Source of the DNA: Pirellulaceae bacterium | GTDB lineage: Bacteria > Planctomycetota > Planctomycetia > Pirellulales > Pirellulaceae | Direction: 5' to 3' | Assembly: GCA_026004795.1 (NCBI GenBank) | Contig: BPJV01000012.1 | Span: forward strand, 62,001 to 126,000 | Length of the DNA stretch: 64,000 nt | Part shown: positions 45,460 to 54,848 of the stretch, in pieces | Layout of the letters: each line of letters starts with the position of its first letter | How positions within the stretch are numbered: position 1 is the first letter of the stretch | Translations under genes and position numbers: made by a program | The notes under the pieces: generated by a model | The model's database searches: none | Seen by the model: the letters and a program-made list of their open reading frames with translations, nothing else | Told to the model about the DNA's origin: nothing

Positions 45460-45473
45460 CGCACGGCGATTGG

Positions 45474-45510
45474 TACTATAGGTCCTATAGGACATATCCG
45501 ACCTATAGAA
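45474..45510 (+). repeat. short CTATAGG repeat between hsdM and the next gene
   Basis: Three copies of a CTATAGG-type word (ACTATAGGTCCTATAGGACA, later GACCTATAG), partly palindromic, in the 98-bp gap after hsdM. Similar short repeats are scattered in many genomes. It could fold into a small hairpin. Confidence 0.7.
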
Positions 45511-45557
45511 CAAGCACCCAAACCCCACACTCAAACCCCAACAAGGAGCCCACCGCA

Positions 45558-46136
45558 ATGACCGACAAGTTCATTCCGGCGCACGGTGGCTACGAAAACC
45601 TGTTGTCGTATCGCAAGGCCTTGATCGTGTACGACGCGACGGTGCGGTTTTGCAACCGGTTTCTGGATGCGCGGGATCGGACGGTGGATCAAATGGTGCA
45701 GGCGGCGCGGTCGGGCAAGCAAAACATCGTCGAAGGCAGCATGGCGTCGGGCACGTCGAAAGAGATGGAAATCAAACTGACCAGCGTCGCGCGGGCCAGC
45801 CTGGAGGAACTGTTGGAGGACTACCGCGATTTCCTCCGCACCCGCGACCTGCGACTCTGGGAAAAAGGGTCCAAAGAGGCGTTGTTCGTCCGTCGGTTGG
45901 GCGCGCAGCCCGGCGAGTCGTACGAAACCTGGCGGATGTTTATCGAAACGCGCCCGGCCGAAGTCGTGGCGAACATCATCATTTGCCTAATTCATCAGGC
46001 GAATTATCTGCTGGACCAGCAGATTCGCCGTCTGGAACAGGCTTTCGTTCAGGAAGGCGGCATCCGCGAGCGGATGACCCGCGCCCGCGTGCAAGCGCGA
46101 TCTCGACAAACCCCGCGAAGCGACCACCTGCGATGA
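45558..46136 (+). CDS. four-helix bundle protein (23S rRNA IVP family)
   Basis: A 192-residue protein of the four-helix bundle family first known from intervening sequences in 23S rRNA genes. Family marks: YENLLSYRKALIVYDATVRF, RDRTVDQMVQAARSGKQNIV, EGSMASGTSKEMEIKLTSVA, RASLEELLEDYRDFLRTRD, and ANYLLDQQIRRLEQAF. Its role is unknown; these proteins often lie beside restriction systems. AAGGAG precedes the ATG at 45558. The stop overlaps the next gene's ATG by 4 bp. Confidence 0.88.
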   Translation: MTDKFIPAHGGYENLLSYRKALIVYDATVRFCNRFLDARDRTVDQMVQAARSGKQNIVEGSMASGTSKEMEIKLTSVARASLEELLEDYRDFLRTRDLRLWEKGSKEALFVRRLGAQPGESYETWRMFIETRPAEVVANIIICLIHQANYLLDQQIRRLEQAFVQEGGIRERMTRARVQARSRQTPRSDHLR

Positions 46137-46411
46137 AACAGCAAATCGGACCGACTCTCGACCGATCCAGTCGCAGCGAACGACACCTTGTTTGCAGCCT
46201 GCAGTGCCTGCTATCGCTGCGCGATGCGGTGCCGGCGTCCCGCGTCCAGTTGGAGATCACCAACACGACCTATGCAGCAGCCAACCGGCTCGTTCACCGA
46301 CTGGCGGAGCTGGGCATCCTCACCGAAATCACCGGATACCGCCGAAACCGCCGTTTCTCGTACCAGCCCTACATTCAGTTGTTCCGGGACGACGTAGAGG
46401 AGCCCCAATGA
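46133..46411 (+). CDS. winged-helix protein, C-terminal domain of a Fic protein
   Basis: A 92-residue protein whose sequence, SRVQLEITNTTYAAANRLVH then RLAELGILTEITGYRRNRRF and SYQPYIQLF, equals the winged-helix domain found after the Fic (AMP-transferring) domain. Fic genes are common between hsdM and hsdS, so this is probably what remains of one. It has its own ATG (46133), overlapping the upstream stop by 4 bp, and its own stop overlapping the hsdS start by 4 bp, so it is still translated. It may bind DNA and control the operon; that is a guess. Confidence 0.75.
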   Translation: MKQQIGPTLDRSSRSERHLVCSLQCLLSLRDAVPASRVQLEITNTTYAAANRLVHRLAELGILTEITGYRRNRRFSYQPYIQLFRDDVEEPQ

Positions 46412-47871
46412 TCCGCGACCTAAAACCCTATCCCGAGTACAAGGACTCCGGCGTCGAGTGGCTGGGCGAGGTGCCGGCGCATTGGGAGGTGCGGCGACTT
46501 CGAAATGTAGTCGATATGCGCGTGAGCAATGTGGACAAGCATTCGAAGGAGGGCGAGCAGCCGGTTCGACTATGCAACTATGTGGACGTGTACAAGCAGG
46601 AGCGAATCCGGGCCGCGATGCAGTTTATGACGGCAACAGCCACCGCGGACGAGATCGAGCGGTTCCGGCTCAAAGAGAATGATGTACTCATCACGAAGGA
46701 CTCCGAGGCGTGGGATGACATTGGAGTTCCTGCGCTAGTGGAATCCGCCGCGCTTGACCTGATCAGCGGCTACCACTTGGCGCTCCTGCGCCCAAGGTGC
46801 GGAATCATCGAAGGAGCCTATTTGCTACGTGCCCTGCAAAGTCGGCCGGTAAGCTACCAATTTCATGTCGAAGCCAAGGGCGTGACGCGATACGGGCTCT
46901 CGCATCAGGGCATCAAATCGTGTCTCCTGCCCCTCCCACCCCTCGCCGAACAAACCGCCATCGTGCGGTTTCTGGACTACGTGGACCGGCGGGTGGGGCG
47001 GGTGATTCGGGGGCGGCAGCGGTTGGTGGGGCTGCTGGAGGAGTACAAGCAGGCGCTCATCCACCAGGCCGTCACCGGCCGCATCGACGTCCGCACCGGC
47101 CAGCCCTATCCTGAATATAAAGACTCCGGCGTCGCGTGGCTGGGCCAGGTGCCGGCGCATTGGGAGGTGCGGCGCAATGCGCAACTGTTTCGACAGCGTA
47201 ATGAAACAGGCCATGCAGCGCTACCAGTCCTTGAAGTTTCGCTGAAGACAGGCATTCAGATTCGTGATGTCTTGGACGGATCGCGCAAGCAGGAGCTGTC
47301 GGATCGCGATGGTTACAAACGTGTACTGAAGGGTGAAATCGCTTACAACATGATGCGTATGTGGCAAGGAGCTGTTGGTGTCGCGCCGGTAGATGGCTTA
47401 GTAAGCCCAGCTTATATTGTTGCCGTCCCACGTCAGGGGGTTGATAGCCGCTACTATGCGCTTTTGTTCAGGATCCCGGAGTACAAAGATGAAATAGACC
47501 GCAATTCGCGCGGGATCGTTAAAGATCGCAATCGGCTTTATTGGGAAGACTTTAAGCGCATAGAATCGCCTTTCCCCCCCCTCCCCGAACAAACCGCCAT
47601 CGTCGAGTACCTCGACGAGCAGACCGGTAAGCTCGACCGCGCCGTCGACGCCGCCCGCCGTGAGATCGAACTCCTCAAGGAATTCCGCACCCGTCTTATC
47701 GCGGACGTGGTCACGGGCAAGCTGGACGTTCGTGAGGTCGCCGCACGGCTGCCGGAGGAGCACGTGGAACAAGTGGCGTGTGACGAAACCGAACCATGTA
47801 CGGTCGATCTGCTTGACGACACCCCCTGCAGCGCCGAATTCGATGAGTCTTCCGAAGAGGTTGAGACATAA
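46408..47871 (+). CDS. hsdS: type I restriction-modification specificity subunit
   Basis: The S subunit carries two target-recognition domains and bundles with two HsdM. The 487 residues show the classic duplication: PYPEYKDSGVEWLGEVPAHW near residue 7 and PYPEYKDSGVAWLGQVPAHW near 232, each followed by a variable recognition domain and then a conserved helix (PLAEQTAIVRFLDYVDRRVG; PLPEQTAIVEYLDEQTGKLD). The two recognition domains differ clearly, so the target is bipartite and asymmetric. An acidic tail (ETEPCTVDLLDDTP) is unusual. ATGA overlap with the upstream gene. Confidence 0.93.
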   Translation: MIRDLKPYPEYKDSGVEWLGEVPAHWEVRRLRNVVDMRVSNVDKHSKEGEQPVRLCNYVDVYKQERIRAAMQFMTATATADEIERFRLKENDVLITKDSEAWDDIGVPALVESAALDLISGYHLALLRPRCGIIEGAYLLRALQSRPVSYQFHVEAKGVTRYGLSHQGIKSCLLPLPPLAEQTAIVRFLDYVDRRVGRVIRGRQRLVGLLEEYKQALIHQAVTGRIDVRTGQPYPEYKDSGVAWLGQVPAHWEVRRNAQLFRQRNETGHAALPVLEVSLKTGIQIRDVLDGSRKQELSDRDGYKRVLKGEIAYNMMRMWQGAVGVAPVDGLVSPAYIVAVPRQGVDSRYYALLFRIPEYKDEIDRNSRGIVKDRNRLYWEDFKRIESPFPPLPEQTAIVEYLDEQTGKLDRAVDAARREIELLKEFRTRLIADVVTGKLDVREVAARLPEEHVEQVACDETEPCTVDLLDDTPCSAEFDESSEEVET

Positions 47872-47952
47872 ACGCCACGATCGGCTCAGAATTCGCGGTA
47901 TGGCGGGGTATGCAGTTGGAAGAGTGATGTGCATCAAAAAGAAGGAAATAAA

Positions 47953-49194
47953 ATGAATAGACGTGTAGATCAAAGTGTAATTCCGCCGCGGATTGAATAC
48001 CTAAAAGTTCAGAACTTCCGCGTGCTGAGGAACGTGGAATTTGAAAGGCTTAGGCCGCTCACGGTGCTGCTGGGCCCAAACGGAAGCGGTAAATCGACGG
48101 TATTCGATGTTTTTGCCTTTCTTGCCGAGTGTTTTGAAAGCGGGTTGCGGAGAGCCTGGGACAAACGCGGGCGCGCTAAGGAGTTGCGATCGCGGGATGC
48201 CGAAGGGCCCGTTGTGATCGAGATTAAATACCGCGAACCTGATTACCCTTTGGTCACCTATCACCTCAGTGTCGACGAGAAAGATGGCAGTCCGTTTGTC
48301 GCGGAAGAGTGGTTGCAATGGCGCCGAGGCTCGCATGGAAAGCCCTTTCGGTTTCTTGAGTACCGCGAAGGCAAAGGCCGCGCGATAAGCGGCGATTTGC
48401 CCGACGCCGAAGACGAGCGCATTGAGATTCCCCTAAAAAGCGCCGACCTATTGGCCGTCAACGCGCTCGGTCAATTCGCAGAACATCCTCGTGTGGCTGC
48501 ATTGCGCGAATTCATCACTGGGTGGTACGTTTCGTATTTGTCCGCGGACAGCGCGAGGGGGCAACCCGAAGCGGGGCCTCAAGAACGGTTGTCTCGAACC
48601 GGCCACAACTTGGCCAACGTGATCCAGTATCTGGCAGAGCAGCACCCGGAACGCCTGGAGAAGATCTTCACAGTGTTGCGGCAACGGGTTCCGCGGATCG
48701 AAAAAGTGGTGGCGGAAACCATGCCGGATGGCCGTTTGTTGCTGCAAATTAAGGATGCACCGTTCTCACATCCTGTGTTTGCGCGCTTTGCTTCGGACGG
48801 CACGTTGAAAATGCTGGCGTATCTGGTGCTGCTATACGACCCGGATCCACCACCCTTCATTGGCATCGAGGAACCGGAGAACTTCTTGCATCCTCGGCTC
48901 TTGCCCGAACTTGCGGAGGAATGCCGGCGGGCCACCGATCGGACACAGTTGCTGGTTACCACGCATTCGCCTTTCTTTCTAAACCCCCTGCGTACGGAAG
49001 AAGTGTGGGTGTTATGGCGTAACGAACGCGGCTACACGCAAGCCAAGCAACTCTCGAAGCTCCAGGGAGTGACCGAATTCGTCAAGCATGGGGCATTGTT
49101 GGGGCATCTTTGGATGGAGGGCCATCTAGGGGTCGGCGACCCGCTGGTCAACGAAGGCATGCCCACCGGGCGATCGCAGGAGGCGAAGCGGTGA
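47953..49194 (+). CDS. AAA ATPase (SMC/RecF-like) inserted in the RM operon
   Basis: A 413-residue ATPase of the AAA_15/AAA_21 type used by OLD-like defence systems. Walker A is [14 protein letters not shown] (about 41-54), the signature-like region follows, Walker B is [20 protein letters not shown], and the switch histidine is in [20 protein letters not shown]. It has no own nuclease domain. The next gene (DUF4276) begins in its stop codon (GTGA), as expected of an ATPase-effector pair. Start at 47953 after AGAAGGAAAT. Role in defence is inferred from the fold, the pairing and the location. Confidence 0.88.
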   Translation: MNRRVDQSVIPPRIEYLKVQNFRVLRNVEFERLRPLTVLLGPNGSGKSTVFDVFAFLAECFESGLRRAWDKRGRAKELRSRDAEGPVVIEIKYREPDYPLVTYHLSVDEKDGSPFVAEEWLQWRRGSHGKPFRFLEYREGKGRAISGDLPDAEDERIEIPLKSADLLAVNALGQFAEHPRVAALREFITGWYVSYLSADSARGQPEAGPQERLSRTGHNLANVIQYLAEQHPERLEKIFTVLRQRVPRIEKVVAETMPDGRLLLQIKDAPFSHPVFARFASDGTLKMLAYLVLLYDPDPPPFIGIEEPENFLHPRLLPELAEECRRATDRTQLLVTTHSPFFLNPLRTEEVWVLWRNERGYTQAKQLSKLQGVTEFVKHGALLGHLWMEGHLGVGDPLVNEGMPTGRSQEAKR

Positions 49195-49832
49195 CAGCCA
49201 GACATCTCGAAATACTTGTCGAAGAACCGTCCATGGAGGCCTTTCTTCGCGGTCTGCTTCCGCGGTTGTTGCCGCAGGACCGATCGTTCAGTGTATATCC
49301 TTTCCAAGGCAAAACGGATCTACTGGCGAAGTTGCCATCGCGACTGAAAGGGTACGCGGCTTGGTTGCCTGACGAGTGGCGGGTCGTCATAGTCGTGGAT
49401 CGGGATGACGACGATTGCCACGAGTTAAAGCGGCAGTTGGAGAAGTTTTCATTAAAGGCTGGCCTTCGGAGTCGCAGCCATTCGCCGGGATCGTGGCAAG
49501 TCGTGAACCGCATTGCCGTCGAAGAATTGGAAGCTTGGTATTTCGGTGATTGGGACGCCGTCATAGCCGCTTTTCCGAAGCTGTCGCCAAACGTGCCAAA
49601 CCAAAGGGGATTTCGGAATTCGGATGCAATCGCCGGAGGCACGTGGGAGGCCTTTGAACGGCTTCTGAAACGCCGCGGGTACTTTAGGGGCGGACTTCCG
49701 AAAATCGAAGTGGCTCGCACTCTTGGGTGCATTCTCGAACCTGGCCGTTGCCGCTCAAAGAGTTTTCAGTGTTTCCGTGATGCCATTCACGAGGCCGTCG
49801 AACCGAAGGCCCGGAGGGATGACGCAAAATGA
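49191..49832 (+). CDS. DUF4276 Toprim-like partner of the ATPase
   Basis: A 213-residue protein. [20 protein letters not shown] (Glu 11/12) and [17 protein letters not shown] (Asp 70, Asp 72-75) are the acidic motifs of a Toprim-like fold, a nuclease fold used by OLD-type effectors. [20 protein letters not shown] is the other conserved DUF4276 block. The GTG at 49191 overlaps the ATPase stop, and its stop overlaps the hsdR ATG (ATGA), so both are translated as part of the restriction operon. No signal or membrane segment. Nuclease activity is inferred from fold and partner, not from direct family evidence. Confidence 0.82.
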   Translation: MTARHLEILVEEPSMEAFLRGLLPRLLPQDRSFSVYPFQGKTDLLAKLPSRLKGYAAWLPDEWRVVIVVDRDDDDCHELKRQLEKFSLKAGLRSRSHSPGSWQVVNRIAVEELEAWYFGDWDAVIAAFPKLSPNVPNQRGFRNSDAIAGGTWEAFERLLKRRGYFRGGLPKIEVARTLGCILEPGRCRSKSFQCFRDAIHEAVEPKARRDDAK

Positions 49833-52800
49833 GCCCCGCCGACACCAGCGAAGCCGGTTTGGAAAAACTGATCTGCACGGCGCTGACCGGCAGCCCTTGC
49901 GATCCGGGCTCGGGGCCCGTCGATGACAGGGTCCGCGAACGGCCGGCGGCCTACGGTGTGGGCTGGATTCCGGGAACGCCGGCCGATTACGACCGCGAAT
50001 ACTGCGTCGATCTCGCGCAGCTCTCGGCCTTCCTGCGCGAGACGCAGCCGGAGGTAGCCGAGTCGCTGGGGCTCGATGAGGACGGTCCGACCCGGCGGAA
50101 ATTTCTGGCGCGGTTGCAGGGGGAAATCAGCCGGCGCGGCACGATCGACGTGCTGCACCGCGGGATCAAGCACGGGCCGCACCACCTCGACTTGTTCTAC
50201 GGCACGCCGTCGCCGGGGAACCCGAAGGCCCGCGAGTTGTTCGAGAAAAACCGCTTCAGCGTCACCCGCCAACTTCGCTATTCGCGCGACGAGACGCAGC
50301 GAGCGCTCGACCTGGGGCTGTTCATCAACGGCCTGCCCATCGCGACCTTCGAGCTGAAGAACAGTCTGACCAAGCAGACGGTGGCCGATGCGGTCGAGCA
50401 ATACAAGCGCGACCGCGACCCACGCGAGAAGCTGTTCGAATTCGGCCGCTGCATCGTGCACTTTGCCGTGGACGATCACGAGGTGCGCTTCTGCACGCAC
50501 CTGAAAGGCAAGGCGTCTTGGTTTCTGCCCTTCAACCAGGGCTGGAACGACGGGGCGGGCAATCCGCCAAACCCGAACGGACTCAAGACCGACTACCTCT
50601 GGAAACGGCTCCTCACGCGCCAGAGCCTGACCGACATCCTGGAGAACTACGCGCAGGTCGTCGTCGAGAAGGACCCGCGGACGGGGAAGAAGAGCGCCAA
50701 GCAAGTCTGGCCGCGCTACCACCAGCTCGGCGTCGTGCGCAAGCTGCTGACCGACGCCGCCAAGCACGGCGCCGGCCGGCGGTACCTGATCCAACACTCG
50801 GCGGGCAGCGGCAAGTCGAACTCGATCGCCTGGCTCGCCCATCAGCTCATCGGACTTTCCAAGGACGACGCCCCGGTCTTCGACTCGATCATCGTCGTCA
50901 CCGACCGCCGCATCCTGGACCAGCAAATCCGCGACACGATCAAGCAGTTCGCTCAGGTCGGCGCCACGGTGGGGCATGCGGAACGCTCGGGCGACCTGCG
51001 GCGCTTTCTGTCGCAGGGCAAGAAGATCATCATCTCGACGGTCCAGAAGTTCCCGTTCATTTTGGACGAGATCGGCAGCGAGCACGCGGGGCGGCGGTTC
51101 GCGATCATCATCGACGAGGCGCACTCCAGCCAGGGTGGACGCACGACGGCCAAAATGCATCAGGCGCTGGCCGGCAGTGACGACGTGGATGAAGAAGAAA
51201 CGCTCGAGGACCGGATTAACCGGTTGATCGAGGCGAAAAAGCTGCTGCCCAACGCGAGCTACTTCGCCTTCACGGCCACGCCGAAGAACAAGACGCTCGA
51301 GCTGTTTGGCGAACCGGATCCGCAGCCGGACGGTACGGTCAAGCACCGGCCGTTTCACAGCTACACGATGAAGCAGGCCATCGACGAGGGGTTCATCCTC
51401 GATGTACTCGCGCACTACACGCCGGTCGAGAGCTACTACCGATTGGTCAAGAAGATCGAGGACGATCCCGAGTTCGATGTAAAGAAGGCGCAAAAGAAGC
51501 TGCGGCGGTACGTCGAGAATCACGACCATGCCATCCGGCTGAAGGCCGAGATCATGGTGGACCACTTTCACGAACAGGTAATTGCCAAACGTAAGATCGG
51601 CGGCGAGGCGCGGGCGATGGTGGTCACCAGCAGCATCGAGCGCGCGATCCGGTACTACCATGCCTTTCGCGATTATCTGCGCGAACGCAAGAGCCCTTAT
51701 CAAGCAATCGTCGCCTTCTCCGGCGAACCTGAATTCGGCGGTGAGAAGGTGACCGAGGCTTCGCTGAACGGCTTTCCGTCCGGCCAGATCGCCGATAAGA
51801 TCCGCGAGGATCCGTACCGGTTTCTGATCTGCGCCGACAAGTTTCAGACGGGGTACGACGAGCCGCTACTGCACACGATGTACGTGGACAAGCCGCTTTC
51901 GGGTGTGAAGGCCGTGCAGACGCTCTCTCGGCTGAATCGCGCGCATCCGAAGAAGCACGATGTCTTTGTGCTTGACTTCCAGAACGATGTCGAATCGATC
52001 CGCCGGGCGTTTGAGCCGTACTATCGCACGACAATCTTGGCCGACGAGACCGACCCGGACAAGCTGCACATGACTTGAAAGCGGCGTCTGGACGGCTACC
52101 AGGTCTATTCGCCGCAGCAGGTCGATGAGCTGGTGCGGTTGTACCTGGGGGGCGCCGACCGCGATCGGCTCGACCCGATCCTGGACGCCGTGCGTGGCGA
52201 CGTACTGCAAGGAACTGGACGAAGACGGCCAGGTCGACTTCAAGGGAAAGGCCAAGGCGTTTCTGCGCACCTACGGCTTCCTGGTCTCAGGTCCTCCCGT
52301 ACGCGAACGCCGGAATGGGAGAAGCTGTCGATCTTTCTGAATTTCCTCGTTCCCAAACTGCCCGCGCCGGTGGAAGAGGACCTGTCGCAGGGGATTTTGG
52401 ACGCGATCGATATGGACAGCTACCGCGTGGAGAAGCAGGCCGAAATGAAGATCGCCCTGGCCGATCAGGATGCGGAGATCGAACCGATCCCGGCCGCCGG
52501 TGGTGGCCATAAGCCCGAACCGGAACTGGATCGTTTATCCAATATCATCAAGACGTTTAACGACCAATTCGGCAATATTGAATGGACAGATCGCGACCGA
52601 GTTCATCGGTTGATCACCGAAGAAATTCCAAGTCGCGTGGCGGCCGACCCGGCCTACCAGAACGCTGTAAGAAATTCCGACGCGCAAAATGCCCGCGTCG
52701 AGCACGACAAAGCGCTTCGCCGCGTCATGACCGCGATTCTCCAAGACGACACCGAGCTGTTCAAACAGTTTGCGGACAATGAAGGGTTCCGGCGGTGGCT

Positions 52801-52849
52801 CACCGAGACCATTTTCGCAATCACCTACGATCAAAAAACCTCCGCCTAA
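49829..52849 (+). pseudogene. hsdR: type I restriction subunit, frameshifted near the C-terminus
   Basis: The R subunit cuts DNA and translocates it. The first 749 residues are intact: nuclease motif with FELKNSLTKQTVADAVEQYK (about 174), Walker A in HSAGSGKSNSIAWLAHQ (about 322), IIIDEAHSSQGGR (about 427), helicase motifs TATPKNKTLELFG and TGYDEPLLHTMYVDK. At 52076 the frame ends in TGA. Homologous sequence goes on in other frames: LDGYQVYSPQQVDELVRLYL, then LDEDGQVDFKGKAKAFLRTY, then WEKLSIFLNFLVPKLPAP to the stop at 52849. So three indels lie within about 240 bp. Either the gene is dead, or this stretch was misread. Confidence 0.88.
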
Positions 52850-52941
52850 CCCCGGATGCACGGGATCGATTTCTACATTGCCGATGCCGATGTAGGAGCC
52901 TCTTTGGAGAAGTTCGATAGCGGCGTTTGGGCGGCAAGCCA

Positions 52942-52966
52942 CCAGTCGCAACCGTGACGCGACTGG
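52942..52966. terminator. stem-loop after hsdR
   Basis: CCAGTCGC (52942-52949) pairs perfectly with GCGACTGG (52959-52966) around a 9-base loop. It lies about 90 bp past hsdR. No T run follows, so it is at best a weak terminator or an mRNA end. Confidence 0.45.
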
Positions 52967-53022
52967 CGCCGGGATCACGCTCGAGTGCAAGAGGATCGTC
53001 AGGTGAGCGAGCGGATTCCGTC

Positions 53023-53050
53023 TTCCGACAGGGCGGCTGTCCGGTATAAT
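53023..53050 (+). promoter_or_regulatory. putative promoter of the Arg-rich protein gene
   Basis: A perfect TATAAT (53045-53050) with TTCCGA 16 bp upstream (53023-53028, three mismatches to TTGACA). The start codon at 53281 is about 225 bp away, giving a long untranslated leader. Confidence 0.5.
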
Positions 53051-53280
53051 GCCAGCAAGGTCGTCGCGCAGTTTACGTCGTTAGTAAGTTCGCGTAACTG
53101 TAAGTGAACAAGGAAGATGGCCGCTGCGGCCAACCTGCGTTGTCTGCAGAGACTCCGCGCCGCACCTCCCTCCTCTTTTCCTGCGTGGGGTGGTAGACGG
53201 CGGTGTCGCGGAGAACTTTTCGAGCGAAATCTTCAGAATTTCAATCCTGCCTTGAGTTTCATTGGACAAGATTAGCCGCT

Positions 53281-54573
53281 ATGTCAGATCATTGGAAACA
53301 ACTGGCCAAAATGCTTGGGGCGCCGGTTCCTGAAGATGTAGAGCCGAGCGAACAAGCCTCGTCGTCGACGGACGGCGAAGAGAACTCGACCAGGGCGGAA
53401 GCCCCATCGCAGCAACCATTCACCTCGGCACCGCCGACGGCCGTGGAAGCCAGTGCATCCGGTGATCAGCCGGGGACATCGGCGGGAACCAAGTCAACGC
53501 TGGCGGCCATTTCCTCCTCCGCCACGGCGGGCACTTCAGGAAAAAGGAAGAAAGTGAAACCAAAACGCTCGAACAAACGGTCGACGTGGGATTTTCTGGC
53601 ATCGATGCTGGGGGTGTCTTCGGACGCTCCATCGGGGCAGGAGTCGGGGGCACCATCCGCTGCGGCTGACCAGCCATCGTCGGTCGCGGCCGTGGAGATC
53701 GAGCAGGCGGGAGCGGACACGGCGACCGAGAGCGGTGGCACTACGCCAGTGCCCGAGTCCACGGTTCCCGCACCGGTCGCGGAACTCTTCGAGCGCGCAT
53801 CGGAGCCGGTCAATCCGGCCCTCGAGTCGATGTTTGCTGAGGTTCCCAAACGGAGTTTGGATGAAGCCTCTAGCCCACAACGCATCATCGACGATGTGGG
53901 GGATGAGGAGTCGAATTGGGGGGAAAGCGATATCACCGATGAGTTGGAGGACGACGCGGGAGGTCCCGGCCGGCGTCGGGGTCGGCGCGGTAGGAGACGG
54001 CGACGCGGTGAGATCGTGGAGCGAGAGAGTCGGGACGAAGCGTTGGCCAACGCCAGCAAGTCGAGCGATGAAGTGGACGATGCCGATTCGTTGCTGGAGA
54101 GCGCGGCGGAGGACGAAGACGCGATGCCACTGCGCCGATCGGACCGTCGCCGTCGCCGGCGGGGATCCCGTTGGTCGCCGGAGGTTGCTGAGGGAACATC
54201 GGCGGAGGAGCGAGGCGATGACGAGGTGGCCATGGAAGTGGAGATCGAGCAATCGGCAGAGGTCGAAGTGGCCTGGTCGGAAGGTGACCCCTCAGAGCCC
54301 GAGGCTCCAACCAAACGTCGCCGTCGTCGGCGCCGCGGCCGTCGCCGGGAGGAGGAAGGATCTGCGTCGAGTACCGGCCACGTGGGCGAGACGGAGGGAG
54401 ACGCTGACGACGAGCTTCATTCCTCCGAAGAGGACTCGCACGCTGCGACGCCTCGCCACAAGAACATTCCCTCTTGGGAGGAAGCCCTGCAGCCAATTAT
54501 CGCGACCAACTTGGACAACCACAGCAAGCAGGAAAACCGTGGGGGACGTGGTCGCGGTCGTGGCCGGAGATAA
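53281..54573 (+). CDS. disordered Arg-rich and acidic protein
   Basis: A 430-residue protein almost without hydrophobic core. It begins MSDHWKQLAKMLGAPVPEDV, and a similar short helix recurs at STWDFLASMLGVSSDAP. Then Ser/Ala/Thr-rich stretches alternate with basic blocks (GRRRGRRGRRRRRGE, RRRRRGSRW, KRRRRRRRGRRRE) and acidic ones. The C-terminus has a conserved helix (SWEEALQPIIATNLDNH) and an RGG-type tail (GGRGRGRGRR). This pattern, like the unstructured half of RNase E, suggests RNA binding or scaffold function, but no family is known. The Met at 53281 is used because upstream residues lack this pattern. Confidence 0.7.
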   Translation: MSDHWKQLAKMLGAPVPEDVEPSEQASSSTDGEENSTRAEAPSQQPFTSAPPTAVEASASGDQPGTSAGTKSTLAAISSSATAGTSGKRKKVKPKRSNKRSTWDFLASMLGVSSDAPSGQESGAPSAAADQPSSVAAVEIEQAGADTATESGGTTPVPESTVPAPVAELFERASEPVNPALESMFAEVPKRSLDEASSPQRIIDDVGDEESNWGESDITDELEDDAGGPGRRRGRRGRRRRRGEIVERESRDEALANASKSSDEVDDADSLLESAAEDEDAMPLRRSDRRRRRRGSRWSPEVAEGTSAEERGDDEVAMEVEIEQSAEVEVAWSEGDPSEPEAPTKRRRRRRRGRRREEEGSASSTGHVGETEGDADDELHSSEEDSHAATPRHKNIPSWEEALQPIIATNLDNHSKQENRGGRGRGRGRR

Positions 54574-54667
54574 CGTTCTGCCGACATTGTTGTTCGTCTT
54601 GCCCGGCAGTATGCTTGGCTGATCGCAGACAAACATCTATAACTTAAGACATAAGATGACTCGCGAC

Positions 54668-54775
54668 GCCTGTGTGGCAGTGGCTCTCGCGAGGGGGAAC
54701 CGTGAACCTGGTCAGGCCTTAATTGGAGCAGCCATAAGCGGGGTACCCTTGTGCGAGGGCCGCTGTTGCACAGGC
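54668..54775 (+). ncRNA. ffs: signal recognition particle RNA (small bacterial type)
   Basis: The conserved core GAACCTGGTCAGG then GGAGCAGCCATAA (54702-54736) is the SRP54-binding asymmetric loop of bacterial 4.5S RNA. The ends GCCTGTG and CACAGGC pair, as do TGGCTCTCGC and GCGAGGGCC, so the whole 108 nt forms one long hairpin. The apical loop is TTAATT and not the usual GNRA tetraloop. It is followed by dnaX, the gene order known from Bacillus (scr-dnaX-yaaK-recR). A T-rich stretch lies just after the 3' end. Confidence 0.88.
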
Positions 54776-54848
54776 GTTTCTTATCGTCCTCATGATCCAT
54801 CGGGGTACATTGGGCGATGTACTCTCCGCAACTTCGGTGGTATCTGCC

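Larger units (their letters stand above)
52850..53280. other. intergenic region right of the restriction operon
   Basis: No gene is supported in these 430 bp. A stem-loop at 52942-52966 and a TATAAT box at 53045 are described separately. Confidence 0.5.

Noticed and set aside
49787-51703. 638-codon minus frame over hsdR
   Set aside because: Long only because of codon bias in hsdR; no known motif.
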